Shown here piece by piece: positions 1 through 7,290 of a DNA stretch of 64,000 nucleotides. Under the pieces are notes generated by a model that was not told the origin of the DNA, did no database searches, and saw only the letters and a program-made list of their open reading frames with translations. The stretch's first letter is position 1, and each line of letters starts with the position of its first letter. The DNA comes from Arthrobacter luteolus NBRC 107841. GTDB taxonomy: Bacteria > Actinomycetota > Actinomycetes > Actinomycetales > Micrococcaceae. The DNA is taken from NCBI RefSeq assembly GCF_001552075.1, contig NZ_BCQM01000007.1, positions 1-64,000 of the forward strand, given 5' to 3'. Both the position numbers and the translations under genes were made by a program.

Positions 1-359
1 GGCGGCGGCCGTGGAGCGCGGGCGGCGCGGCGACGCGGAGCCGGGCGACGCGGCGCGGCGCGAAGCGGGGCGGGACGGAGCGAAGCGGCGCGGCGCGAAG
101 CGGGGCGGGACGGAGCGAAGCGGGCGATGGCGGCGGCGCGGAGCCGACCGTAGCGGGGCAGCGGCGCCAACGGCGGCGGAGCACCGTCGGGACGATGTGG
201 ACCGGCAGAGTCGGAGCGGAGCCCGGCACCACCGAAGCAGTAACCGGCGACGCGGCCCGATTCTTCTCCTCCACAGGTGCCGGTCCCCACCGGAGGCAAG
301 GATTCTTATCCACAGTTGGACCCTCCACTGTCCCGGGGACGGCTAGTGGTTTCTAGTCT
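1..359. other. GC-rich low-complexity region, no convincing gene
   Basis: This stretch upstream of the DUF222/HNH gene is dominated by short repeats of GCGGCG, GAAGCG and GGGACGG. One frame stays open on the plus strand, but its translation is an Arg/Gly/Ala-rich string with no recognisable domain, so I do not call it a gene. It may be degenerate DNA or the far end of something starting outside the window. A likely promoter for the next gene was not identifiable. Confidence 0.5.
51..120. repeat. 35-bp perfect tandem direct repeat, two copies
   Basis: Positions 51-85 and 86-120 are identical 35-base units, both beginning CGGCGCGGCG and ending CGGAGCGAAG. Shorter partial copies of the same words lie on both sides. 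This looks like slippage-type expansion in GC-rich DNA; no function is implied. Confidence 0.9.
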
Positions 360-2456
360 TTGACCATGTTGGAGATGGAAGCGGCACCACACGGCGGAAC
401 TCATTGGGCGGGTTCCGAGATGCCCATGCCACGCCCGAAACGCCATATGCCGGCGAGCCGTCCCTTTCTCCCTGAGTCGAAGGGTGTTCACCCTAAGTCC
501 ACGGACGTTCTCTCGGAACACGCAAAGGCGAGTCCGTTCTCGGACCAGAAAGCGACCCACCCGTCCCTCCAACGGGCAGGCCACGACCGAGTCGTCGAAG
601 TCCGTGAATGGATTAGCCGTTTAGAGGACAGTGACTTGGACGCTGTCCTTTTCAACGATTCCGAACTAATTGACCTGACTCGGGTCTTGGAAGAGTTGAA
701 GTCTGCGGCAGCCGCAGCGCAGGCACGCGCAGCGGCTGCGTTTGATGCCTCTCAGCGGCTGGCCCGGGCCAGGGCCGGGATCCCGCCGGCCCAGCTTGGG
801 CGCGGTGTTGGAGCGCAGATCGCACTGGCCCGAAGAGACTCACCCCACCGCGGGGGCCGGCACCTCGGCCTTGGCAAGGCCCTGGTCCACGAAATGCCCC
901 ACACTCTCCACGCCTTATCCACCGGAGTCCTCAGCGAATGGCGCGCCACCCTTCTGGTCCGGGAAACCGCCTGCCTCGAGGTGGACGACCGCCGCCGAAT
1001 CGATGCCCTGATCTGCGGGAACCCTGCCGCATTGGAAGGGGTCGGAGACCGCAAACTCATAGCCAGGATCCGGTCCCTCACCCAGGCCATCGATCCCGCC
1101 TCGCAGGTGCGCCGGCACACCAAAGCCGTCGCAGACAGATACGTGTCCTGCCGCCCGGCACCGGACACCATGTCCTATCTGACCGGGCTGCTGCCCGTCG
1201 CCCAGGGCGTAGCCGTGTTCACCGCCCTGTCCCGGACCGCTGATAGCTTGCGCTCCTCCGGGGACGAACGAGGCCGGGGGCAGATCATGGCCGACACCCT
1301 CGTCGAACGAATCACCGGGCAGGCCGCCGCATCCCAGGTTCCGGTCGAGGTCCAGCTCGTCATGACCGACCGGACCCTCTTCAACCAGACATGCTTCACC
1401 AACAGCTTCGGGTCCGAGATAGCAGTTCCCGGAGGAACCAGTGACCCAGTGTCCGAACACCAGATCTTCCGAGCGCCTGAACACGCTTCCGCACTGCCAC
1501 CCGATTCGGCCCCAGCGCCCGATCCGGAAGCAGCGCCCGACCCGGAAGCAGCGACCGTTCCCGAGTCAGCCGCATCGGCTGCTTCCGCCTCAGTCCTGGC
1601 CACGAGAGACGAGAAATTACCGACACCACCGCAGGACGAGCCGGCGTACTTCCCCGGTTACGGGACCGTTCCCGGCCAATGGGCCAGGGACCTCATCACC
1701 GACGCCCTACACGGGCTGGATCCGGACCCGGCAGCCGAGAAAATCCCGTCCGAAGAAGGTATCCCGCATCCTCGGCATAGCCCGCCCCAACACCACGTCG
1801 GGTCCGAACAACCCAGCTCGCCCGGCCAGCCCGGCCAACCCAGTTCGCCCGGCCAGCCCAGCCAGCCCAGCCAGCCCGGCCAGCCCGGCCAACCCAGCCA
1901 GCCCAGCCAGCCCGGCCGACCCGGAACGCCAATCACCGGAAACAACCCGGACCTGCACCCACCCGAGGTTCCGCTTCGGGAACAGATCCGCGGCCATGCC
2001 CGCGAACATGCCCGCGAACATGCCCGTGTGACCCTGCGCCGGCTCTATCTGGACCCCGCCACCGGTGAACTGATCGCCATGGACTCCAAAGCCCGGTACT
2101 TCCCGCCCGGACTGGCCAGATTGATCCGTACCCGGGACCGAACCTGCCGCACGCCGTGGTGCGATGCACCCATCCGGCATATCGACCACATCCGCCCCCA
2201 CTCCGCCGGCGGACCAACCAACTACACCAACGGACAAGGACTCTGTGAAGCCTGCAACCACACCAAAGAAGCACCCGGCTGGACCGCTGAAACAGCAGCC
2301 GTCCAGGGCCAACGCCACACAGTCCGGACCGTCACACCCACCGGCCACACGTATCTCTCCGCCGCACCGCCCCTGCCTGGAACACCGCCGGACAAGGTAA
2401 GCGCTTCCGCTGAGAACCGGGCCGCTTCTCCCAGTCCTGGATTACCGGGTTCGTGA
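360..2456 (+). CDS. DUF222 / HNH endonuclease family protein (13E12-like)
   Basis: A 698-residue protein of the actinobacterial DUF222-HNH family. The N-terminal third after residue 85 is the alpha-helical DUF222 region; the C-terminal HNH module at about residues 596-645 shows CRTPWC, then HIDH, then a CEAC-x-H pair, consistent with zinc-supported nuclease fold residues. Between them, about residues 484-520, is a low-complexity tract of SQP/GQP triplets encoded by a DNA minisatellite. The listed start is TTG; ATG codons at 366 and 375 are alternatives and no clear ribosome site separates them. Such proteins occur in many copies per actinobacterial genome; their substrate is not established. 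It stands alone and ends at a bidirectional terminator. Confidence 0.85.
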   Translation: MTMLEMEAAPHGGTHWAGSEMPMPRPKRHMPASRPFLPESKGVHPKSTDVLSEHAKASPFSDQKATHPSLQRAGHDRVVEVREWISRLEDSDLDAVLFNDSELIDLTRVLEELKSAAAAAQARAAAAFDASQRLARARAGIPPAQLGRGVGAQIALARRDSPHRGGRHLGLGKALVHEMPHTLHALSTGVLSEWRATLLVRETACLEVDDRRRIDALICGNPAALEGVGDRKLIARIRSLTQAIDPASQVRRHTKAVADRYVSCRPAPDTMSYLTGLLPVAQGVAVFTALSRTADSLRSSGDERGRGQIMADTLVERITGQAAASQVPVEVQLVMTDRTLFNQTCFTNSFGSEIAVPGGTSDPVSEHQIFRAPEHASALPPDSAPAPDPEAAPDPEAATVPESAASAASASVLATRDEKLPTPPQDEPAYFPGYGTVPGQWARDLITDALHGLDPDPAAEKIPSEEGIPHPRHSPPQHHVGSEQPSSPGQPGQPSSPGQPSQPSQPGQPGQPSQPSQPGRPGTPITGNNPDLHPPEVPLREQIRGHAREHAREHARVTLRRLYLDPATGELIAMDSKARYFPPGLARLIRTRDRTCRTPWCDAPIRHIDHIRPHSAGGPTNYTNGQGLCEACNHTKEAPGWTAETAAVQGQRHTVRTVTPTGHTYLSAAPPLPGTPPDKVSASAENRAASPSPGLPGS
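1811..1919 (+). repeat. Intragenic minisatellite encoding S/G-Q-P triplets
   Basis: Nine-base units alternating CAGCCCAGC and CAGCCCGGC in several register-shifted blocks encode a Ser/Gly-Gln-Pro linker inside the HNH protein. All unit lengths are multiples of three, so copy changes keep the frame. Likely a length-variable linker between DUF222 and HNH. Confidence 0.85.
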
Positions 2457-2539
2457 TTCATCTGACCGACGCGGCTGCCTGTCGAATCAACCGGGAACCT
2501 CTTGATGACTTCGTAGGATCCGGTCTCAATGATGGCAAC

Positions 2540-2622
2540 TGAGCCCCGCGCAGCACAGAACAGAACAGCAGCACAGCACAGCAGGACAGCAGCGCAGAAC
2601 AGGCAAGACAGCACAAACAGAA
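2540..2622. repeat. CAG/ACAG-rich low-complexity run
   Basis: The strand reads as repeated CAGCACAGAACAGAACAGCAG-type words with almost no T over about 80 bases, between the HNH gene and the terminator. It is within the convergent intergenic gap 2457-2677, which holds no gene I can support. Confidence 0.7.
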
Positions 2623-2658
2623 ACAGGCGCACCAGGCCAATGGCCAGGTGCGCCTGTT
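2622..2658. terminator. Bidirectional hairpin between HNH gene and idnD-like gene
   Basis: Arms AACAGGCGCACC and GGTGCGCCTGTT pair perfectly, and an inner GGCCA/TGGCC pair continues the stem past an A-A mismatch. The hairpin lies between two convergent genes, so it probably stops transcription from both sides; there is no strong T-run on either side. Confidence 0.7.
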
Positions 2659-2677
2659 CACAGGGGCAACTCCGAAG

Positions 2678-3727
2678 CTACTCCGCCCCGCCGAACCGCA
2701 GCAGGACCTTGCTGCTCACGGATGCGTCCCGGGCTACCCCGAACGCTTCCAAGGCATCGTCTGCGGCGAATTCATGCGTGATAACGGGATCGATCTGCAG
2801 GGTCCCGTCCGCCAGGGCAGCAATCACCTCGTCAATCTCATCGTTGAAGCGGAAGGAGCCAACCAGTTCCAGCTCCCGGGTGATGGCCAAGGAGATCAGC
2901 GCCGGCTGCTCGCCGGACGGCAGCAGCCCAACCATGACCACCCGGCCGCCACGGGTAGCCCCCTGGACGGCGGACATCAGGCCGCGGTAGCTGCCGGAGG
3001 ACTCGAAACAGATGTCCGCATCCACGGAGGCAATAGCTTCGGCATCCGTTGCGAGGATGGAGCGGTCCGCACCCACTTTACGGGCGGTGGCCAGCGGCTG
3101 CTCGTGCATGTCGGTTGTGATGATCTCACCGGCGCCGCGGGTCTTCAGCACTGCCGTGATCAGCGCACCGATGGGCCCGGAGCCAATAACCAGCACCCGC
3201 TTGCCGCGCACATCGCCGGCCCGGGAAACAGCGTGCCAGGCAACAGCAGCGGGCTCCACCAGGGCCGCACGCCGCATCGGAAGCTCGGCCGGAAGCACGC
3301 GGAGCATCCGCGTCGGCAGATTGACGTACCGGGCAAAGGCGCCTTCGGTGTGGGGGAACCGCGCTGCGCTGCCGAGGTAGGTGCAGCCGGGCGAAAGGTT
3401 CGGCCGGTCCTCGGGATAGCGTGTGCCGTCGCCCGGACCCGGGGTCGCCGGATGCACGGCCACGGCGGTCCCTACAGCCGGGCCGGTTCCATCGGACGCA
3501 GCCTGGGCCACCCGGCCCACCACCTCGTGGCCGAGGAGCATCGGAGCCTTCAGGATGGACTCACCCGCGGCGCCGTGCTGCCAGTAGTGCAGGTCGGACC
3601 CGCAGACGCCGCCGTAAGCCACCTCGACCACGGCCTCGTCGGCCGCCGGGGCAGCCAGAGCAACCGGCTCGACCCGCAGGTCACCCGCGCCATGGGCGAC
3701 AACGCCAAGAACAGTTTCCGGAATCAT
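2678..3727 (-). CDS. idnD: L-idonate 5-dehydrogenase-like zinc alcohol dehydrogenase
   Basis: A 349-residue medium-chain dehydrogenase. Catalytic-zinc ligands are visible as GGVCGSD (Cys42) and GHE (His67-Glu68), with a Rossmann motif VIGSGPIGAL near residue 175. It would oxidise L-idonate to 5-ketogluconate with NAD(P)+ in the cytoplasm. Unusually, the lobe that normally carries four structural-zinc cysteines, around residues 95-115, retains only one Cys (in SPGCTY). It follows the SDR gene by 11 bases in the same operon, with gntP and gntK upstream, which supports a sugar-acid role. Assignment to L-idonate rather than another polyol or sugar acid is by neighbourhood and overall resemblance. 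Confidence 0.8.
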   Translation of the reverse strand: MIPETVLGVVAHGAGDLRVEPVALAAPAADEAVVEVAYGGVCGSDLHYWQHGAAGESILKAPMLLGHEVVGRVAQAASDGTGPAVGTAVAVHPATPGPGDGTRYPEDRPNLSPGCTYLGSAARFPHTEGAFARYVNLPTRMLRVLPAELPMRRAALVEPAAVAWHAVSRAGDVRGKRVLVIGSGPIGALITAVLKTRGAGEIITTDMHEQPLATARKVGADRSILATDAEAIASVDADICFESSGSYRGLMSAVQGATRGGRVVMVGLLPSGEQPALISLAITRELELVGSFRFNDEIDEVIAALADGTLQIDPVITHEFAADDALEAFGVARDASVSSKVLLRFGGAE

Positions 3728-3738
3728 GATTACGCCTT

Positions 3739-4512
3739 TCAGACCACTGTGGTTATGCCGCCGTCAATAAAGACGACCTGACCGTTGATGAAGTTGGAAG
3801 CGTCCGAGGCCAGCCAGATTGCCGGACCAACAATGTCCTCCACGGTCCCCCACCGATGAGCCGGCGTGCGTCCCAGGATCCACGAGTTGAACGCCTCGTC
3901 ATCGACCAGGTTCTGGGTCATTTCCGTGTGGATGTACCCCGGAGCGATTGCGTTGATCTGCAGGCCTTCACCTGCCCACTCTGCGGTCATCGCACGGGTA
4001 AGGTTCCGGATTCCACCCTTGGAGGCGGTGTACGGGGCAATGGTGGGACGTGCCAGGTCGGTCTGCACCGAAGCAATGTTGATGATCTTCCCGGCGCCGC
4101 GCGGAATCATGTGCCGGGCTGCTTCCCGGCCCACCAGGAACGCGCTGGTCAGATTGGTGCGCATCACGCGCTCCCAATCGGCGACGTCGAGGTCCAGCAT
4201 CGGCACGCGGTGCTGCACGCCGGCGTTGTTGACCAGGATCGACAGCGGACCAACTTCCCGCTCCACCCAGGCCACGCCGTCGGCCGCTGCTTGCGCATCG
4301 GTGACGTCGAACTGGCGGGCGAGGATTCTGTCTCCACCGAACTCGGCTGCCATTGCCGCGCGGGCGTTTTCCAGCCGCTCGGCGTCGAGGCCGTTGAGGA
4401 CCACAACCGCGCCGGCGCGGGCGAGGCCGCGGGCAATTGCGTTGCCGATCCCCCGGCTCGAGCCGGTGACCAGGGCGATCCGCCCGGAAATATCGAACAT
4501 GTTCTCAGCCAT
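3739..4512 (-). CDS. idnO: Gluconate 5-dehydrogenase-like SDR oxidoreductase
   Basis: A 257-residue classical short-chain dehydrogenase: TGSSRGIG cofactor motif near residue 16, LVNNAG, and the YTASK active-site motif. By family and neighbours it would reduce 5-ketogluconate to D-gluconate, feeding the adjacent gluconokinase. I place the start at the ATG at 4512, with AAGGA about nine bases upstream; the ATG at 4521 touches that ribosome site and the longer open frame to 4563 runs into a hairpin. It lies 11 bases before the idnD-like gene, so the two are co-transcribed. Other SDR specificities cannot be excluded. Confidence 0.8.
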   Translation of the reverse strand: MAENMFDISGRIALVTGSSRGIGNAIARGLARAGAVVVLNGLDAERLENARAAMAAEFGGDRILARQFDVTDAQAAADGVAWVEREVGPLSILVNNAGVQHRVPMLDLDVADWERVMRTNLTSAFLVGREAARHMIPRGAGKIINIASVQTDLARPTIAPYTASKGGIRNLTRAMTAEWAGEGLQINAIAPGYIHTEMTQNLVDDEAFNSWILGRTPAHRWGTVEDIVGPAIWLASDASNFINGQVVFIDGGITTVV

Positions 4513-4530
4513 GTGCTGCATTCCTTTCCT

Positions 4531-4560
4531 GCACCGCCAGCCCCAAAAGGGCGGTGGTGC
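4531..4560 (-). other. Stem-loop in the gntP-idnO intercistronic region
   Basis: GCACCGCC (4531-4538) pairs with GGCGGTG (4550-4556) around an 11-base loop. It lies just upstream of the idnO ribosome site and just after the gntP terminator-like hairpin, so it may protect the 5' end of a processed idnO-idnD mRNA. Confidence 0.5.
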
Positions 4561-4561
4561 C

Positions 4562-4597
4562 AAAACGGCCGGAGGCAGCTGCTGCCGCCCCCGGCCG
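4562..4597 (-). terminator. Intrinsic terminator-like hairpin after gntP
   Basis: On the minus strand CGGCCGG and CCGGCCG arms (4566-4572 and 4591-4597), extended by GCAGC/GCTGC, are followed by TTTTG. It is placed ten bases after the gntP stop and before idnO, so it likely reduces, rather than abolishes, transcription into idnO-idnD. Confidence 0.75.
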
Positions 4598-4607
4598 TAC
4601 TACATTG

Positions 4608-6011
4608 CTAAACGCTCGATGCGACCAGGTAGATCGCAAGGGCCAAGATGAAGCCGACGGTGCCGATCAGCGCCTGGCCAACGGTCCACGTCTTCAGCGT
4701 GGTCTTGGTGTCCATCTGGAAGAAGCGGCTCACCAGCCAGAAGCCGGAGTCGTTCACGTGGCCGGCGAAGACCGAGCCGGCGGCCAGTGCCAGGACGATC
4801 GCGACGGTCTGCACCGCGTTGAAGTCCGGGTTGTCCAGGACAACGGGCTGAACGAGGGCGGCCGCGGTGGTCAGGGCCACGGTGGCCGAACCCTGGGCCA
4901 GGCGGACGATCGCAGCGATCACGAAGCCGGCAACGATGACCGGCAGGCCGATTGCGTCGAGCGAGTCGGCAATGGCGTTGCCGATACCGCTGGCACGCAG
5001 GACGCCGCCGAACATACCACCGGCACCGGTGATGAGGATGATGGAACATACCGGGCCCAGGGCGCTGTCAACGACGGTCTCGATGAGCGTGCCCTTTTTG
5101 CCCTGACGGCGGCCCAGCAGCCACATGGCCAGGAACACGGTGATCAGCAGGGCGATCGGGGTTTCACCAAGCGTGCGCAGGATCTGCACCCAGGTGTCCT
5201 CCAGGGACACGAGGTCGGCCGAGGCGGCCATGTTCAGGCCGGTGTTCAGGAAGATCAGGACGAACGGCAGGAGCAGCAGAGTGATGATGGTGCCCAGGCT
5301 CGGAGTGGAGCGGAACTCCGACTCGGCTGAACCCTTGGGCGCGTCCAGGATGGTCGGAACCGGGATGTTGAACTTACGGCCCAGGAAGTGGCCAAAGAGG
5401 TAACCGGTCAGGTACCAGGTGGGGATCGCGACGATCAGGCCAAAGACCAGGACCAGTCCGACGTCGGCGCCTAGGAGGCCGGTGGCGGCCACCGGACCCG
5501 GGTGCGGCGGAACAAAGATATGCATCACGGAGAATGCGGCCGCGGCGGGGAAGGCGTAGGTCAGCAGGGAGCCGCCCATCCGGCGGGCAACGGTGAAGAT
5601 GATCGGCAGCATAACCACAAGGCCTGCGTCGAAGAAGATCGGGAAGCCGAACAGCAGCGAGGCCACGGAGAGGGCCAGCGAGGCCCGCTTCTGGCCGAAT
5701 TTGTTAATCAGGGCGTTGGTCAGAACCTCGGCACCGCCGGAAACTTCCAGCATGCGGCCCAGCATGGCGCCGAGACCGACCAGCAGCGCGACGCTGCCCA
5801 GGGTGGAGGAGAAGCCGCTCAGCAGCGTCGGGACCAGGTCGGCAGCCCCAACGCCGGTAGCGATGGCGGTGAGCACGGAGACCGTGATCAGTGCCAGGAA
5901 CGCATGGATGCGGAACTTCATAATCAGCACCAGCAGCAGCGCAATGGCTGCCACGGCGACCAACAGGAGGCCGGGAGTACCCAGCGTCCAGTTGAGCTCA
6001 AGATCGGTCAT
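4608..6011 (-). CDS. gntP: Gluconate:H+ symporter, GntP family
   Basis: A 467-residue polytopic membrane protein with about 12-14 hydrophobic segments, the usual length for GntP. The segments FGFPIFFDAGLVVMLPI and HIFVPPHPGPVAA are family hallmarks. It imports gluconate, or a related sugar acid such as idonate, with protons. It lies 35 bases downstream of gntK in the same direction and ahead of the idnO/idnD pair, together giving uptake, interconversion and phosphorylation of gluconate. Substrate preference between gluconate and idonate cannot be told from sequence. Confidence 0.9.
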   Translation of the reverse strand: MTDLELNWTLGTPGLLLVAVAAIALLLVLIMKFRIHAFLALITVSVLTAIATGVGAADLVPTLLSGFSSTLGSVALLVGLGAMLGRMLEVSGGAEVLTNALINKFGQKRASLALSVASLLFGFPIFFDAGLVVMLPIIFTVARRMGGSLLTYAFPAAAAFSVMHIFVPPHPGPVAATGLLGADVGLVLVFGLIVAIPTWYLTGYLFGHFLGRKFNIPVPTILDAPKGSAESEFRSTPSLGTIITLLLLPFVLIFLNTGLNMAASADLVSLEDTWVQILRTLGETPIALLITVFLAMWLLGRRQGKKGTLIETVVDSALGPVCSIILITGAGGMFGGVLRASGIGNAIADSLDAIGLPVIVAGFVIAAIVRLAQGSATVALTTAAALVQPVVLDNPDFNAVQTVAIVLALAAGSVFAGHVNDSGFWLVSRFFQMDTKTTLKTWTVGQALIGTVGFILALAIYLVASSV

Positions 6012-6046
6012 CGTTGTCCTATCAGGGTGGAGAGAGTAAACCGGGC

Positions 6047-6574
6047 TCAGTGCCCGGCGGGGTCGAAGGCTTCCGCTGCGGCGGCCGCGATTTCGTTAAG
6101 GCTCAGCGAGATGTCCAGCCGGATACCGGCTTCATCCTCACCGAGGGGTTCAAGGGTCGCAAACTGGGAATCCAGCAGCGTGAGGGGCATGTATTCGTGG
6201 TCCCGCTGGGTAAGCCGCTCCGCGATCAGTTCCCGGGATCCATCCAGGTGGATGAACTGGGTTTCCGGTGCGTAGGAGCGGATCAGGTCGCGGTACTGGC
6301 GCTTCAGGGAGGAGCAGGCGATCACCGTGGCGGTTCCCCGCTGCAGTCCGGCTGCCAGCTCACAGCCGATGGCGCGCAGCCACGGTTCGCGGTCGGCGTC
6401 GGTGAGGGGATGCCCGGAGGCCATTTTCTGTTTGTTGCTGACCGAATGAAGGTCATCTCCATCCAGGAAGGGCAGTCCCAGGCGGGCGGCAACAGCCTGG
6501 CCCGCTGTGGACTTGCCACAACCCTGCACTCCCATAACCACCAGTGGGGTATACGGCTTGTCCGCCAACGGCAT
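6047..6574 (-). CDS. gntK: Gluconokinase
   Basis: A 175-residue P-loop kinase that phosphorylates D-gluconate to 6-phosphogluconate for the pentose phosphate or Entner-Doudoroff route. The Walker A motif GVQGCGKST is at residues 15-23, followed by DGDDLHS and the CSSLKRQYRD segment typical of GntK. I choose the ATG at 6574 because GAGGAG lies eight bases upstream; the longer frame starting at 6598 has no ribosome site. It is the first gene of the gntK-gntP-idnO-idnD group, and an AT-rich palindrome upstream is a likely operator. Confidence 0.9.
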   Translation of the reverse strand: MPLADKPYTPLVVMGVQGCGKSTAGQAVAARLGLPFLDGDDLHSVSNKQKMASGHPLTDADREPWLRAIGCELAAGLQRGTATVIACSSLKRQYRDLIRSYAPETQFIHLDGSRELIAERLTQRDHEYMPLTLLDSQFATLEPLGEDEAGIRLDISLSLNEIAAAAAEAFDPAGH

Positions 6575-6601
6575 GGCAAAACTCCTCAGACGCTCCATTA
6601 C

Positions 6602-6644
6602 ATCTGATTTGGTTGTGGCTGAGCCAGTAATAAATCAGATTTAT
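6602..6644 (-). promoter_or_regulatory. Candidate operator upstream of gntK
   Basis: A perfect 15-base palindrome ATAAATCAGATTTAT spans 6630-6644, and a second copy of the half, inverted as ATCTGATTT, lies at 6602-6610. This AT-rich pair stands out in GC-rich DNA and sits immediately upstream of gntK, on top of a TTGGAC promoter-like element (minus strand, about 6647-6652). No gluconate regulator is encoded in the window, so the binding protein is unknown. Confidence 0.55.
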
Positions 6645-6672
6645 CAGGTCCAAGATAGCACAGGGAAAGACC

Positions 6673-7182
6673 TCAGCCCGCAGGCTGCCGCACGGAGACG
6701 TACTCGAAGATCACGCTGGTATTGGTTCCGGCAACCTCCGGATGAACACTGATGTTGTGGGCCACCAGATCCCGCAGGGCTTCCGAATCGGACAACGCCA
6801 CATGAATCAGGAAATCCCGGTCCCCGGTCACAAAGAAAATGCTCTCCACGCCCGGCAGTTGCGCCAGATAGTCCTTGAAGGTCGCCAGATTGGACCGGGC
6901 GTGGGCATGAAGCCGAATGGCAATCATTGCCTGCAGTCCCCTGCCGGTCGCCGCCGGATCCACGTCCGCATGAAAACCGCGGATCACACCGTTTTCCTGC
7001 AGGGTGCGAATCCGCCCGTGGCAGGTGGAAGGCGCAATCCCGACGGCGGCCGCGATGGCATTGTTCGGCATCCGGGCATCCGCCTGGAGGAGTTCGAGAA
7101 TCCTTCGGTCCAGCGCGTCCAGCTCCCGCCGATCCTTCGGTCCAGCGCTGGAAAACTCTGCCGCAGTCGAATCATTTGTCAT
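6673..7182 (-). CDS. Lrp/AsnC family transcriptional regulator
   Basis: A 169-residue regulator: an N-terminal helix-turn-helix (LDRRILELLQADAR, then AAAVGIAPSTCHGRI) and a C-terminal RAM effector-binding region containing VESIFFVTGDRDFLIHVA. Proteins of this family sense amino acids. It is divergent from a D-amino-acid-dehydrogenase-like gene 108 bases away, which it probably controls. The start at 7182 gives a family-typical length; an upstream ATG at 7224 would add 14 residues. No strong ribosome site was seen for either. Confidence 0.85.
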   Translation of the reverse strand: MTNDSTAAEFSSAGPKDRRELDALDRRILELLQADARMPNNAIAAAVGIAPSTCHGRIRTLQENGVIRGFHADVDPAATGRGLQAMIAIRLHAHARSNLATFKDYLAQLPGVESIFFVTGDRDFLIHVALSDSEALRDLVAHNISVHPEVAGTNTSVIFEYVSVRQPAG

Positions 7183-7290
7183 GCACGCGAGCCTACAGAG
7201 AATCTTCTGCAAAACCATTGCCATTGTGATGTGGATTATTCGACGATTGCGCTTAACTCAATCACTGAGACCAATCCAAAAGGAGCCGCC

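Noticed and set aside
11-346. Open frame of 111 codons at the left edge
   Set aside because: Translation is Arg/Gly-rich low complexity from repeated GC words, with no domain and no ribosome site.
1-2700. Mobile element or CRISPR because of repeats
   Set aside because: The repeats are tandem low-complexity units without transposase, terminal inverted repeats, target duplications, or repeat-spacer structure.
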